The position numbers were made by a program, and so were the translations under genes. From positions 8,446 through 72,445 of the forward strand of contig JBAXSI010000013.1 in assembly GCA_037130755.1 (NCBI GenBank): a stretch of DNA of 64,000 bases, written 5' to 3'. Source of the stretch: UBA10649 sp037130755. Lineage in GTDB: Bacteria; Actinomycetota; Actinomycetes; S36-B12. Shown here one piece after another: positions 27,098 to 36,471 of this stretch (position 1 is the stretch's first letter; every line of letters begins with the position of its first letter). The notes under the pieces are model-generated. The model was given only the letters and a program-made list of their open reading frames with translations, searched no databases and was not told the origin of the DNA.

Positions 27098-28225
27098 GTG
27101 GCCGATTTCGTGCCTGGTCTAGAAGGCGTGGTCGCCTTCGAGACCCAGATCGCGGAACCAGATCGCGATGGCAGCGTGCTGCGCTACCGCGGTGTCGACA
27201 TCGAGGACCTCGTCGGCCGGGTCTCCTTCGGCAACGTTTGGGGACTGCTCGTCGACAACGAGTTCAACCCCGGACTGCCGCCGGCAGAGCCCTTCCCCAT
27301 TCCGATCCACTCCGGCGACGTGCGTGTGGACGTCCAGTCCGCGATCGCGATGCTCGCTCCCGCGTGGGGGCTGCAGCCTCTGCTCGACATCGATGACGAC
27401 ACCGCGCGCGAGAATCTCGCGCATGTGTCGGTCATGGCGTTGTCCTTTGTCGCCCAGTCCGCGCGCGGCATTGGCGTTCCCATGGTGCCGCAGGCACACA
27501 TCGACGAGGCCACGACCATCGTGGAGCGCATGATGCGCCGCTGGCGCGGGGAGCCCGATCCCAGGCACGTCCAGGCAGTCGACGCGTACTTCGTGTCCGC
27601 CGCCGAGCACGGGATGAACGCCTCGACCTTCACTGCTCGCGTCATCGCCTCAACCGGTGCCGACGTCGCCGCCTCCATCTCGGGCGCGATCGGCGCCATG
27701 AGCGGGCCCCTGCACGGCGGCGCGCCGTCGCGCGTACTGGGCATGATCGAGGAGATCGAACGGACGGGCGACGCGGAGGGCTACGTCCGGGGTGTTCTCG
27801 ACCGCAACGAACGTCTGATGGGCTTCGGCCACCGCGTCTACCGCGCAGAGGACCCCCGGGCCCGCGTGCTGCGCAGGACGGCCCTTGAACTCGACGCCCC
27901 CCGCTACGAGGTAGCCGAGGCCCTCGAGAAGGCCGCGTTGAAGGAACTGCGCGAGCGCCGTCCCGACCGGGTGCTCGAGACCAACGTGGAGTTCTGGGCC
28001 GCCATCGTCCTGGACTTCGCCGAGGTTCCATCGAACATGTTCACGTCGATGTTCACCTGCGCGCGACTGGCCGGCTGGAGCGCTCACATCCTCGAGCAGA
28101 AGCGCACCGGACGCCTCATCCGGCCGTCCGCACGCTACGTCGGTCCGGCCCCGCGCACGCCCGAGCAGGTGCCCGGCTGGGACGCCACCATGGTGGCTCC
28201 GAGCGGCTACACCGCCACCCTCTAG
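27098..28225 (+). CDS. citA: Citrate synthase 2 (CitA type)
   Basis: 375 residues from the GTG at 27098, which follows GAGGAG; the conserved N-terminus VADFVPGLEGVVAFET of the actinobacterial CitA type starts here. The catalytic histidines are visible in MSGPLHGGAPSRV and MGFGHRVYRAEDPRA, and the Asp in VLETNVEFWAAIVLD-type sequence is replaced within the usual variation of type 2 enzymes. It condenses acetyl-CoA and oxaloacetate; relatives may use propionyl-CoA (2-methylcitrate synthase), which the sequence alone does not settle. An inverted repeat CTAGGG/CCCTAG overlaps the stop and could be a weak terminator. Confidence 0.92.
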   Translation: MADFVPGLEGVVAFETQIAEPDRDGSVLRYRGVDIEDLVGRVSFGNVWGLLVDNEFNPGLPPAEPFPIPIHSGDVRVDVQSAIAMLAPAWGLQPLLDIDDDTARENLAHVSVMALSFVAQSARGIGVPMVPQAHIDEATTIVERMMRRWRGEPDPRHVQAVDAYFVSAAEHGMNASTFTARVIASTGADVAASISGAIGAMSGPLHGGAPSRVLGMIEEIERTGDAEGYVRGVLDRNERLMGFGHRVYRAEDPRARVLRRTALELDAPRYEVAEALEKAALKELRERRPDRVLETNVEFWAAIVLDFAEVPSNMFTSMFTCARLAGWSAHILEQKRTGRLIRPSARYVGPAPRTPEQVPGWDATMVAPSGYTATL

Positions 28226-28263
28226 GGTTAGGGATACCGCCCTAGCACAGGAGAGAACCGTTC

Positions 28264-29397
28264 GTGGCCGTATCGCCTGAAGACATCCGCATCCCCGCTG
28301 ACCTCCTCCCCGCCGACGGCCGCTTCGGCTCAGGGCCCTCGCGGGTCCGGCAGGCCCAGGTCGACGCCCTCGCAGGCGTGTGGCAGACCTACCTGGGCAC
28401 CTCGCACCGGCAGAAGACCGTCAAGTCGCAGGTCGCGCGACTGCGCACGGGCCTCGCCGACCTGTTCGACCTGCCCGACGGGTACGAGGTCGTGCTCGGC
28501 AACGGCGGCTCCACGGCGTTCTGGGACATCGCCTCGTTCGGCCTGATCCGCGACCGCGCCCAGTTCCTGACGTTCGGCGAGTTCGGCGCCAAGTTCGCCA
28601 GCGGCGTCAAGAGCGCCCCGCACCTCGGCGACCCGACGATCCTCAAGGCCGATCCGGGCTCCGCGCCGTCCTTCGCCGCCGAGGTCGGCATCGACGCCTA
28701 CTGCACGCCGCACAACGAGACGTCGACAGGTGTTGCCGTGACGCCGATCCGCGTCGCGGGCGCCGATTCCGACGCCCTCATGATCATCGACGCGACGAGC
28801 GCGGCAGGCGGCCTGGCCGTAGATCCGCGGCAAGTCGACACCTACTACTTCGCCCCGCAGAAGAGCTTCGGCTCGGACGGTGGCCTATGGTTCGCGCTCA
28901 TGTCCCCTGCGGCGATCGCCAGGACAGCCGAGATCAAGGAGTCCGGACGCTGGATCCCCGACTTCCTCGACCTGCAGACGGCCATCGACAACTCGCGCCT
29001 CGATCAGACCTACAACACGCCCGCGCTCGCGACGATCTTCCTGATGGCCGAGCAGGTCGACTGGTTCAACCACAACGGCGGCCTCAAGTGGTGCACCGCG
29101 CGCACAAGCGAGTCGTCCGGCGTGCTCTACAACTGGGCCGACGCCAGCCCGGTCGCGACGCCGTTCGTCACCGACCCGGCGTTGCGTTCTGGCGTGGTGG
29201 CGACGATCGACATCGACGACGCCATCGACGCCACGTCGATCACCCAGGCCCTGCGCATCAACGGCATCGTCGACACCGAGCCCTACCGCAAGCTCGGCCG
29301 CAACCAGCTCCGCGTGGCGGTGTTCCCGTCGGTCGAGCCCGACGACGTCCGCGCCCTCACCAACTGCGTCGACTACGTGATCACGCAGTTGTCGTGA
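28264..29397 (+). CDS. serC: Phosphoserine aminotransferase
   Basis: 377 residues, of the actinobacterial SerC type, beginning after AGGAGA. FGSGPSRVR is the N-terminal substrate loop; the PLP lysine lies in YYFAPQKSFGSDGG. ETSTGVAV and IIDATSAAGG contact the cofactor. It makes 3-phosphoserine from 3-phosphohydroxypyruvate and glutamate in serine synthesis. The stop overlaps the GTG of the MFS gene that follows. Confidence 0.94.
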   Translation: MAVSPEDIRIPADLLPADGRFGSGPSRVRQAQVDALAGVWQTYLGTSHRQKTVKSQVARLRTGLADLFDLPDGYEVVLGNGGSTAFWDIASFGLIRDRAQFLTFGEFGAKFASGVKSAPHLGDPTILKADPGSAPSFAAEVGIDAYCTPHNETSTGVAVTPIRVAGADSDALMIIDATSAAGGLAVDPRQVDTYYFAPQKSFGSDGGLWFALMSPAAIARTAEIKESGRWIPDFLDLQTAIDNSRLDQTYNTPALATIFLMAEQVDWFNHNGGLKWCTARTSESSGVLYNWADASPVATPFVTDPALRSGVVATIDIDDAIDATSITQALRINGIVDTEPYRKLGRNQLRVAVFPSVEPDDVRALTNCVDYVITQLS

Positions 29398-30578
29398 CAC
29401 AGGTCGCCCAGTCAGGCGCGACCACGGCGCGACCGGTACGCAACCGGGTCACGTGGCTGGAGTACATCCAGCTCGCCTTCTGGGCCGCCTTCTTGTACGC
29501 CTTCGGCGCCACGAACGCGCTGCTGCGCGACGAGCAGGGCACGACCCGCTCTGTCGCCGGCTTCCACGGCACGGCCCTGGCCATTGGCGGCCTGATCGGC
29601 GCGCTGATCACAGCCAGGGTCATCGACATCTGGGGTCGCGGTCGAACCCTGCGAGTGTCCGCTGTTGCCGCGTCGGCGTCGATCCTCATCTACACGGTGC
29701 CGCACGGCACCCTGCCGGTCACGTTGGTGGGATCGTTCCTCGCAGCCCTGTTCGGCGGCTTCCTCCTGATCTCGATCAACGCCTTCCTGCTGGACTATCA
29801 GGGCCTCGCCGGCCCCACCGCGTTGACGGAGGCGAACGCGCTGGCCTCCTTCGCAGGAATCCTCGGCCCCCTGGCCATCGGGGCGGCCGCAGCCAGCGTC
29901 CTCGGCTGGCGTGCGGGCATGTGGACCATCGTCGTCGGCCTGCTGGCCATCGAGGTGTGGCGTGGGCGCGACCTCGACACGTACGGGACGAAGGGCCTGG
30001 CCGCTCACGAGGACGCACCCGGAAAGCTGCCACGCCGCGCCTACTGGTCGCTCGGCCTGATCATGTGCTTCCTGGGAGCGGAGTTCTGCCTGACGTTCTG
30101 GGGCGCCGATCTCCTCCGCGAGCGCTGCAACTTCGGGGCCGCCGCTGCTGCCGCGTCCATCGGCGCCATCAGCGGCGGGATGCTGGTCGGCCGACTGGCG
30201 GGCGCCCGCCTCGCGCAGAGCATCCCCACCGAGACGATCCTCAAGGGCTCGGTCGTGTTCGCCTTGGGTGCTTTCGCCATTGCTTGGGCGTTCACCTGGT
30301 GGCCGATCGTCGTCTTCGGCCTTTTCCTCACCGGCGTCGGTATCGGTGTCGACTGGCCGTTGAGCGTCGCGCGAACCGTTCGCGCGTCCGGTGGCATGAC
30401 CGACAGGGCGTCGGCGAGCTCCTCTGTCGCGGGCAGCATCGCGATCGCCACGGCACCGATCCTGCTCGGCGTGCTGTCAGATCGACTCGACGTCCATCTC
30501 GCGTTCCTGCTTGTGCCCGCCCTGTTGGTCGGCGCACTGACGATCCTGCTCATCCGGCCGGTCCCGGACCTGGCCTAG
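29394..30578 (+). CDS. MFS transporter
   Basis: 394 residues with 11-12 hydrophobic helices and the MFS loop ARVIDIWGRGRTLRVSA after helix 2. Substrate unknown. The GTG overlaps the serC stop, so the genes are cotranscribed. A transporter at this place next to serC and the DUF3027/DUF2530 genes also occurs in mycobacteria. The stop TAG shares CTAG with the stop of the gene on the other strand. Confidence 0.85.
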   Translation: MTQVAQSGATTARPVRNRVTWLEYIQLAFWAAFLYAFGATNALLRDEQGTTRSVAGFHGTALAIGGLIGALITARVIDIWGRGRTLRVSAVAASASILIYTVPHGTLPVTLVGSFLAALFGGFLLISINAFLLDYQGLAGPTALTEANALASFAGILGPLAIGAAAASVLGWRAGMWTIVVGLLAIEVWRGRDLDTYGTKGLAAHEDAPGKLPRRAYWSLGLIMCFLGAEFCLTFWGADLLRERCNFGAAAAAASIGAISGGMLVGRLAGARLAQSIPTETILKGSVVFALGAFAIAWAFTWWPIVVFGLFLTGVGIGVDWPLSVARTVRASGGMTDRASASSSVAGSIAIATAPILLGVLSDRLDVHLAFLLVPALLVGALTILLIRPVPDLA

Positions 30579-31447
30579 CCCGACAGTCGCGCGATGCCAG
30601 TACCCCCCGCGCGGATCCGCACCGAGGGCGGAAGCTCGACACGCAGAAGCCGGTTGTCGCGCTCACTCGCGACAAGGAGCGCCTTGCCATCCGGCGTCCA
30701 CGTGATCGCCTCGCCCTGGAGCTGGAATGGCAGCGGGAACTCCCTGCGATTGCGACCCGGCGGCAGGCCGTCGAACATCGTGCCGTTGACGTAGTCACGA
30801 AGTACGTATCGCGATCCATCGGGAGAGACAGCGCCGTCGGTCACCAGGCCGCCTTCAACGCGAATCGGCTTGGCGACATTGATCCCGCTGGTCGACAACT
30901 TCTTCGGCAGCACGTACAGGCTGCCGTGCGCGAGCTGCTTGGTGACGATCCACAGCTGCTGTGACTTCGGGTCGGCTAGCAGCGTCTCGGCATTGTGCGG
31001 ACGATCCGCGTACCTGACGCGATACGTCTTGGCGGGCACCGTGACCGACGCGATCGTGGCCGGCTCACGGACGCGGTGGATCCGCACGTACGGCCACGAG
31101 TCGTTGTTGTCGCCGATGTCGGCGATCCACAAGACCGGCCGGCCCAACTTGTCGCGACCGGGTGCGATGGCCTCGATGTCCCGCGCGGGGATGCCGGCGA
31201 TTCGCACCCTGGCCAGGGTCTTGCAGGTCTTGGCGTCGATCGCGTAGATGTACGGCCCGCCGCCGGAGTCGTTGTGGGTCCACAGCACGCCCGGATGCGA
31301 GGGCGACCACGCCAGGCCGCTCATCTCGGTCAGGCGCGAGTCACTGAATCGGCAGACCTCGGTGACACCATCCTCCGCATGCGCGGGCGGGGCCGCCAGC
31401 CACGAGAGGGCAAGCAGGCTCAGCGCAAGAACCAGGAAGCGTCGCAT
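30575..31447 (-). CDS. Secreted beta-propeller-like protein
   Basis: 290 residues from ATG 31447, with a signal peptide MRRFLVLALSLLALSWLAAPPAHA cleaved after AHA, except that it may be slightly shorter. The mature part has repeated beta segments (GVLWTHNDSGGGPYIYAID, RPVLWIADIGDNNDSWPYV, QLWIVTKQL, DGKALLVASERDN), as in six- or seven-bladed propellers of the SdiA-regulated/esterase-like type. No catalytic motif is recognisable. It probably acts outside the membrane. A 28-residue gene starts just upstream on the same strand, ending 4 bp before the ATG. Confidence 0.75.
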   Translation of the reverse strand: MRRFLVLALSLLALSWLAAPPAHAEDGVTEVCRFSDSRLTEMSGLAWSPSHPGVLWTHNDSGGGPYIYAIDAKTCKTLARVRIAGIPARDIEAIAPGRDKLGRPVLWIADIGDNNDSWPYVRIHRVREPATIASVTVPAKTYRVRYADRPHNAETLLADPKSQQLWIVTKQLAHGSLYVLPKKLSTSGINVAKPIRVEGGLVTDGAVSPDGSRYVLRDYVNGTMFDGLPPGRNRREFPLPFQLQGEAITWTPDGKALLVASERDNRLLRVELPPSVRIRAGGTGIARLSG

Positions 31448-31451
31448 CACG

Positions 31452-31538
31452 TCACCGGATGATGGCAGCGACGAGCATGAAGCCGACCAGGGAGATGAGG
31501 ACCACCAACGTGACGATGCGACGCGTGCGTGGGTCCAT
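31452..31538 (-). CDS. Very small membrane protein
   Basis: A 28-residue reading frame, MDPRTRRIVTLVVLISLVGF followed by MLVAAIIR and a stop. It has a positively charged start and one membrane helix. Small proteins starting MDPR with one helix are common in actinobacteria, so I believe this is real, though it is near the lower size limit. It lies 4 bp before the secreted protein gene in transcription order and downstream of the long hairpin that follows the purine permease. Confidence 0.6.
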   Translation of the reverse strand: MDPRTRRIVTLVVLISLVGFMLVAAIIR

Positions 31539-31562
31539 CCAGACAGGGTAAACGGCGACAGC

Positions 31563-31612
31563 ATGACGGGGGTTGCGCGGCCCCTCTAACGCGGCCGCGC
31601 AACCCCCGTCAT
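31563..31612 (-). terminator. Perfect 20-bp hairpin after the purine permease gene
   Basis: Arms 31563-31582 and 31593-31612 are perfectly complementary over 20 bp with a 10-nt loop. It begins 5 bp after the permease stop at 31617 in transcription direction. No U-run follows. Intrinsic terminators without a U-run are usual in high-GC actinobacteria. Confidence 0.8.
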
Positions 31613-31616
31613 CGAG

Positions 31617-33074
<1,458 letters not shown>

Positions 33075-33145
33075 CTGCTTCCTCCGGGAGACGGGTCAAG
33101 GCACGCCGGGGAAGGCGACGGACGTCGGACGTTACGCGGGCAGAG

Positions 33146-33151
33146 TAGCGT
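33146..33151 (+). promoter_or_regulatory. -10 box of a leaderless or short-leader promoter
   Basis: TAGCGT is followed by 9 nt and ATG 33161; no ribosome-binding site lies between. Confidence 0.5.
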
Positions 33152-33160
33152 GACGGTCTT

Positions 33161-33391
33161 ATGAGCGTGTTGCGACTCGACCAATCCGACGAGGATGCGA
33201 TCCTCCCCGTATCCATCGGGACACTCGTGTGGTTTCTGGTGCTAGTCGGGCTGCTGTTTCAGCGATCCACACTTGAGGCAAATGGCACCTCATGGTGGAT
33301 CTGGACGGCCGTGATCGGCGTCGTCAGCGGTGCCGGGGGCGTGCTGTTCCTGACGTGGCGAAAGCGTCGCGCCGTTGCCCGTCGCGCGTGA
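33161..33391 (+). CDS. DUF2530 membrane protein
   Basis: 76 residues with two membrane helices (about 16-34 and 45-64) and a basic C-terminus RKRRAVARRA facing the cytoplasm. It matches the DUF2530 family, an actinobacterial family of unknown role usually next to an NCS2 permease, as here where the permease is divergent 87 bp away. Confidence 0.8.
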   Translation: MSVLRLDQSDEDAILPVSIGTLVWFLVLVGLLFQRSTLEANGTSWWIWTAVIGVVSGAGGVLFLTWRKRRAVARRA

Positions 33392-33403
33392 GTTGGTTCA
33401 CGC
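33386..33403. terminator. Short inverted repeat between two convergent genes
   Basis: GCGTGA and TCACGC pair across a 6-nt loop, overlapping the DUF2530 stop and lying 10 bp from the DUF3027 stop. It could serve both strands, but it is short. Confidence 0.35.
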
Positions 33404-33413
33404 TGCGCGCGGA

Positions 33414-34193
33414 CTAGGAGTGGCCGAGGTCGAGCGGGTCCCAGCCGATCTCGTCGGTGGCGACCTCCGTGCGCGGCTCGGTCTCGGTCTCGACCTCCGA
33501 GTGCGCACCGCATCCGAAGGCGAGGGCGACGACGCGACCGTCGGCCGGGCTCATCTCGTTCGCGCAGATCGCAAAGGCCTGACCCAGCGGTCCGCCGACG
33601 GGGAGCATGAAGCCGCAGGTCGCGCAGTCGAGGGCTGCCTGCCGGGCGACGGCGGTGGTCGGGCCGAAGTCGCCTTCGATCCAGCGATCTGACGCGTCGT
33701 CGCGACCCAGCGGCGAGAGCACGCGAACGCGGCCCAGCCCGATCTCCCACAGGCTCGGCTGCAGCGGCGCCAGGCCGGCAACCGACTCCAGGTCGTCTTC
33801 AGCGGTGAGGCCCGCGATCAGCCGGGGGTCGTTCGGATCGGTCGGCAGCACATCGCCCGGTCCGAGGTCTCCGGGACGGACTCGCTCGGCCCACGGCACC
33901 CACGCGGGCGCCACGAGTGCGTCCCGACCAGGAAGCAGCAGGACCTCGTCGATCGTGATGGTCTTGGCCCGGGGCGCCCGGGCGATCGTGACCGACCACC
34001 GCCAGCCGACGTACGCCTCGCTGAGGCAGATGAAACTGTGGGTGGCGACCCGCTCGCCCTCCATGACCACACCGAGGTGATCGCCGACCATGGCGTCCCC
34101 GACCTCCTCGACAGCGGCCGCGCGGGCAAGGTCGACGGCGGCCACGAGGGCCGTGTCCTTCTTCGCCTCGGTCGTGATCGTGCCTGGGGTCAT
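33414..34193 (-). CDS. DUF3027 protein
   Basis: 259 residues from ATG 34193. It matches the actinobacterial DUF3027 family, with RWSVTIARAPRAKTITIDE in the middle and a single CxxC in the C-terminal region (CATCGFMLP), a possible metal site completed by CANEM or CGAHSEV. Function unknown. In mycobacteria the homologue lies beside serC; here it is 4 kb from it. It is divergent from the lipoprotein gene. Confidence 0.82.
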   Translation of the reverse strand: MTPGTITTEAKKDTALVAAVDLARAAAVEEVGDAMVGDHLGVVMEGERVATHSFICLSEAYVGWRWSVTIARAPRAKTITIDEVLLLPGRDALVAPAWVPWAERVRPGDLGPGDVLPTDPNDPRLIAGLTAEDDLESVAGLAPLQPSLWEIGLGRVRVLSPLGRDDASDRWIEGDFGPTTAVARQAALDCATCGFMLPVGGPLGQAFAICANEMSPADGRVVALAFGCGAHSEVETETEPRTEVATDEIGWDPLDLGHS

Positions 34194-34259
34194 GGACAGA
34201 TTGTGTCCCACGTGTCCAATGCCACCGACTCTGGGTCGGATTGGCTCGCGCGCCAGCGG

Positions 34260-34265
34260 TAGTCT
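34260..34265 (+). promoter_or_regulatory. -10 box of a leaderless promoter
   Basis: TAGTCT is followed by 7 nt and ATG 34273 with no Shine-Dalgarno sequence. Confidence 0.6.
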
Positions 34266-34272
34266 CACGAGC

Positions 34273-34734
34273 ATGAAGCGTGCGCGCACTGTCATGGTGC
34301 TGGCCGGTTCCGCCCTGCTCGCCGCCGGCCTGACCGCGTGCGACAAGCCGAACCCGGGAGCCAGTGTCTTCTCCGGCACCACTTCCCAGTGGCGGATGGC
34401 CGCATGCTGGTCAGGGACGTCAGCGCCCATCGACGTCAACAAGTGCGCCCGTGACGTGGTCGACAATGCCAAGTCCGGCGTGACCGTGGGAACGGTCCCG
34501 GTGGTGCCGGGTCAGGTCATCGGCATCAGCGTCGACCCGGTCGTCGCCGACGCGGGCTGGACGGCCAAGGTCAACAACCAGAGCATCACGCCGGCGCCCA
34601 TCACGAGCACCTACTTCCGGTTCACATTCCCGGACCTCTCGGCGGTTCCCCCTGAGGGCATCGTCATGACGATCGTGGCCGGCAAGGACGGCGCGACCAA
34701 GGGAATGTGGCTCTTCAAGATCGTCCCGGCCTGA
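34273..34734 (+). CDS. DUF2771-type lipoprotein
   Basis: 153 residues. A lipoprotein signal peptide ends in the lipobox LTAC (Cys21), so the mature protein is anchored to the outer face of the cell membrane. The rest is beta-rich, with three further Cys in the region ACWSGTSAPIDVNKCARD that may form a disulphide. Resembles the DUF2771 family of actinobacteria, of unknown role, that is commonly found beside the cold-shock and DUF3027 genes. Confidence 0.78.
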   Translation: MKRARTVMVLAGSALLAAGLTACDKPNPGASVFSGTTSQWRMAACWSGTSAPIDVNKCARDVVDNAKSGVTVGTVPVVPGQVIGISVDPVVADAGWTAKVNNQSITPAPITSTYFRFTFPDLSAVPPEGIVMTIVAGKDGATKGMWLFKIVPA

Positions 34735-34770
34735 CCCAACTCGCCGCCGGCTGACCGCCGCGGCCGTTGC

Positions 34771-35154
34771 TCAGACGTCGAGGTCGTCGGCGACGGCGCG
34801 CAGCAGCGCGGCAACCTTCGTCGCATTGGCGTCCGGCGGGTACTTGCCGCGCCGCAGCTGGTTCGAGACCCCGTCGAGCAGCTTGATGACGTCCTCGACG
34901 ATCACGGCCATGTCGTCGGCGGGCTTGCGCGAGCTCTTCACGATCGAGGGCGCGGCCGACAGGACCGACAGCGACAGCGCCTGCTTGCCACGACGTCCGT
35001 CGACAACGCCGAACTCCACCTTCGAGCCGGGCTTGAGCGCGGTCACGCCTGCAGGCAGCGTGGACACGTGCACGAAGACGTCATCGCCGTCGTCGGACGT
35101 GATGAACCCGAAGCCCTTCTCCGAGTCGTACCACTTGACGGTTCCCGTAGGCAC
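34771..35154 (-). CDS. Cold-shock protein with C-terminal extension
   Basis: 127 residues. The first 66 residues are a cold-shock domain with both RNA-binding motifs (KGFGFI and VFVHVS). The last 60 residues, after SLSVLSAAP, are a helical extension that ordinary CspA lacks but that occurs in the long actinobacterial CspB type. It binds single-stranded RNA or DNA. GTG start with GAGG 6 nt before it. Confidence 0.93.
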   Translation of the reverse strand: MPTGTVKWYDSEKGFGFITSDDGDDVFVHVSTLPAGVTALKPGSKVEFGVVDGRRGKQALSLSVLSAAPSIVKSSRKPADDMAVIVEDVIKLLDGVSNQLRRGKYPPDANATKVAALLRAVADDLDV

Positions 35155-35285
35155 GGCAGCCTCACTTCGTTGACACGCGGCCAGCCGACGGGGAGTCGGG
35201 TGCCCGGCACGGGCACTCCCCCGCGCCCCAAAAGGCTACCCTCCCCCGCAGGGGGAACCACCAGTCGCCCTGAGAGGCTTGGCCC

Positions 35286-35507
35286 ATGGCCGTTTCCCGA
35301 GCCGACCGCGTGATGCGGGTCGGCGCCGCGATCACGGCGCTGGGCCTGCTGTTCACCCTGATCGCGATCCTGCCGCTGTTCTTCCCGTCGCTGGCACTGC
35401 CCAGCGCCCTGTGGTTCCTGTCGATGCTGACGGGTGTCGGGATCGTGGTCATCTGCGCCGGGCTCGTCATGAGCGCCCGCTCGCGGCGGGCGCCCGCCAA
35501 GCTCTAG
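35286..35507 (+). CDS. Small two-helix membrane protein
   Basis: 73 residues, two hydrophobic helices (about 14-35 and 42-62) and a basic C-terminus. Not recognised. The stop TAG shares CTAG with the stop of the NmrA-like gene on the opposite strand. Confidence 0.65.
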   Translation: MAVSRADRVMRVGAAITALGLLFTLIAILPLFFPSLALPSALWFLSMLTGVGIVVICAGLVMSARSRRAPAKL

Positions 35508-36355
35508 GCGAGGGCTGAGCGCACGGCCTCGGCAACCGGCGTGGCCGGTCGGCCGAGCAGCTCTTCAAGGTCAGCCGGGTCGACGAACAGCTCACCCGCG
35601 GCGATCCCGCGGTCCACGTCAGCGAAGACCGTCGCCAGGGGTGCGGGCAGGCCAGCCCCCTCGAGAATGCCGACCAGAGCCTCCACCGGCACATCGGTGT
35701 ACTCGACCTTCGTGCCCGTCGCATCCGAGAACACTGCCGCCAACTCGGTCAACGTGACAGCCTCGCCACCAAGCTCGTAGACCTTGCCCTCGTGCCCGTC
35801 CGTCGTCAGAACAACGGCGGCGGCTTCAGCGAAGTCGCTGCGCGGTGCCAGGCTGACCCGACCCTCGCCAGCGGAGCCGACCATTCCGTGCTCGCGGTAG
35901 GTCGGCCACTGAGCCGTGTAGTTCTCCACGTACCAGCCGTTGCGCAGGGCAGTGCTCGGCAGACCGGACTCCTGCAGGTAGTTCTCGGTGGTCCCGTGAT
36001 CGGCAAGCAGCAGCACCGACGACGTCGTGGCCTTGGGGCCGGACGTGTAGACAAGGCGCGAGACTCCAGCGCGCTTAGCCGCGTCGATCGCATTGCGATG
36101 CTGACCGGGCCGGTCATTGAAGTCGTTGCTGGAGACCAGCAGCACCGAGTCGGCACCCGCGAAGGCAGCGTCGAGGCTGGCGGGGTCCGTGTAGTCGGCC
36201 GCCATCACCGTGACCCCGCGATCAGCCAGATCGGCGAGCTTGTCGGTCGACCTGCCGACTGCGGTGATCTCCGAGGCCGGCACACCTCGGTCCAGCAGTG
36301 CTTCGACGACGAGGTGGCCCAACTGGCCGGTGGCTCCGGTAACGACGATCGACAC
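35504..36355 (-). CDS. NmrA-like NAD(P)-binding oxidoreductase (QorB type)
   Basis: 283 residues. The Rossmann motif GATGQLGHLV at residues 7-16, then VGRSTDKLADLADRGVTVMAADYTD and LLVSSNDFNDRPGQHRN identify the NmrA/QOR2 branch of atypical short-chain dehydrogenases that use NADPH and reduce quinones. No classic YxxxK pair is seen, which is normal for this branch. AGGAGG stands 5 nt before the GTG, one of the strongest ribosome-binding sites in this part of the window. Confidence 0.88.
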   Translation of the reverse strand: MSIVVTGATGQLGHLVVEALLDRGVPASEITAVGRSTDKLADLADRGVTVMAADYTDPASLDAAFAGADSVLLVSSNDFNDRPGQHRNAIDAAKRAGVSRLVYTSGPKATTSSVLLLADHGTTENYLQESGLPSTALRNGWYVENYTAQWPTYREHGMVGSAGEGRVSLAPRSDFAEAAAVVLTTDGHEGKVYELGGEAVTLTELAAVFSDATGTKVEYTDVPVEALVGILEGAGLPAPLATVFADVDRGIAAGELFVDPADLEELLGRPATPVAEAVRSALA

Positions 36356-36458
36356 GTGCTCCTCCTGAGGTCAGGGCGACCGCTCAGTCGCACTCAAGCG
36401 GGGGTAACCGCCCAACGCCGCGATCTGTTCCCGCGGAGAGCAGTCATGTGGGGGCGCG

Positions 36459-36464
36459 TAACGT
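36459..36464 (+). promoter_or_regulatory. -10 box of a leaderless promoter
   Basis: TAACGT is followed by 7 nt and ATG 36472. It supports this ATG over the in-frame GTG at 36448. Confidence 0.6.
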
Positions 36465-36471
36465 GGCTCTG

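Noticed and set aside
28225..28246. Possible IdeR iron box at TTAGGGATACCGCCCTAG
   Set aside because: The half sites resemble TTAGG and CCTAA, but the spacing is one base short and the inner bases do not match; it fits a weak inverted repeat at the citrate synthase stop better.
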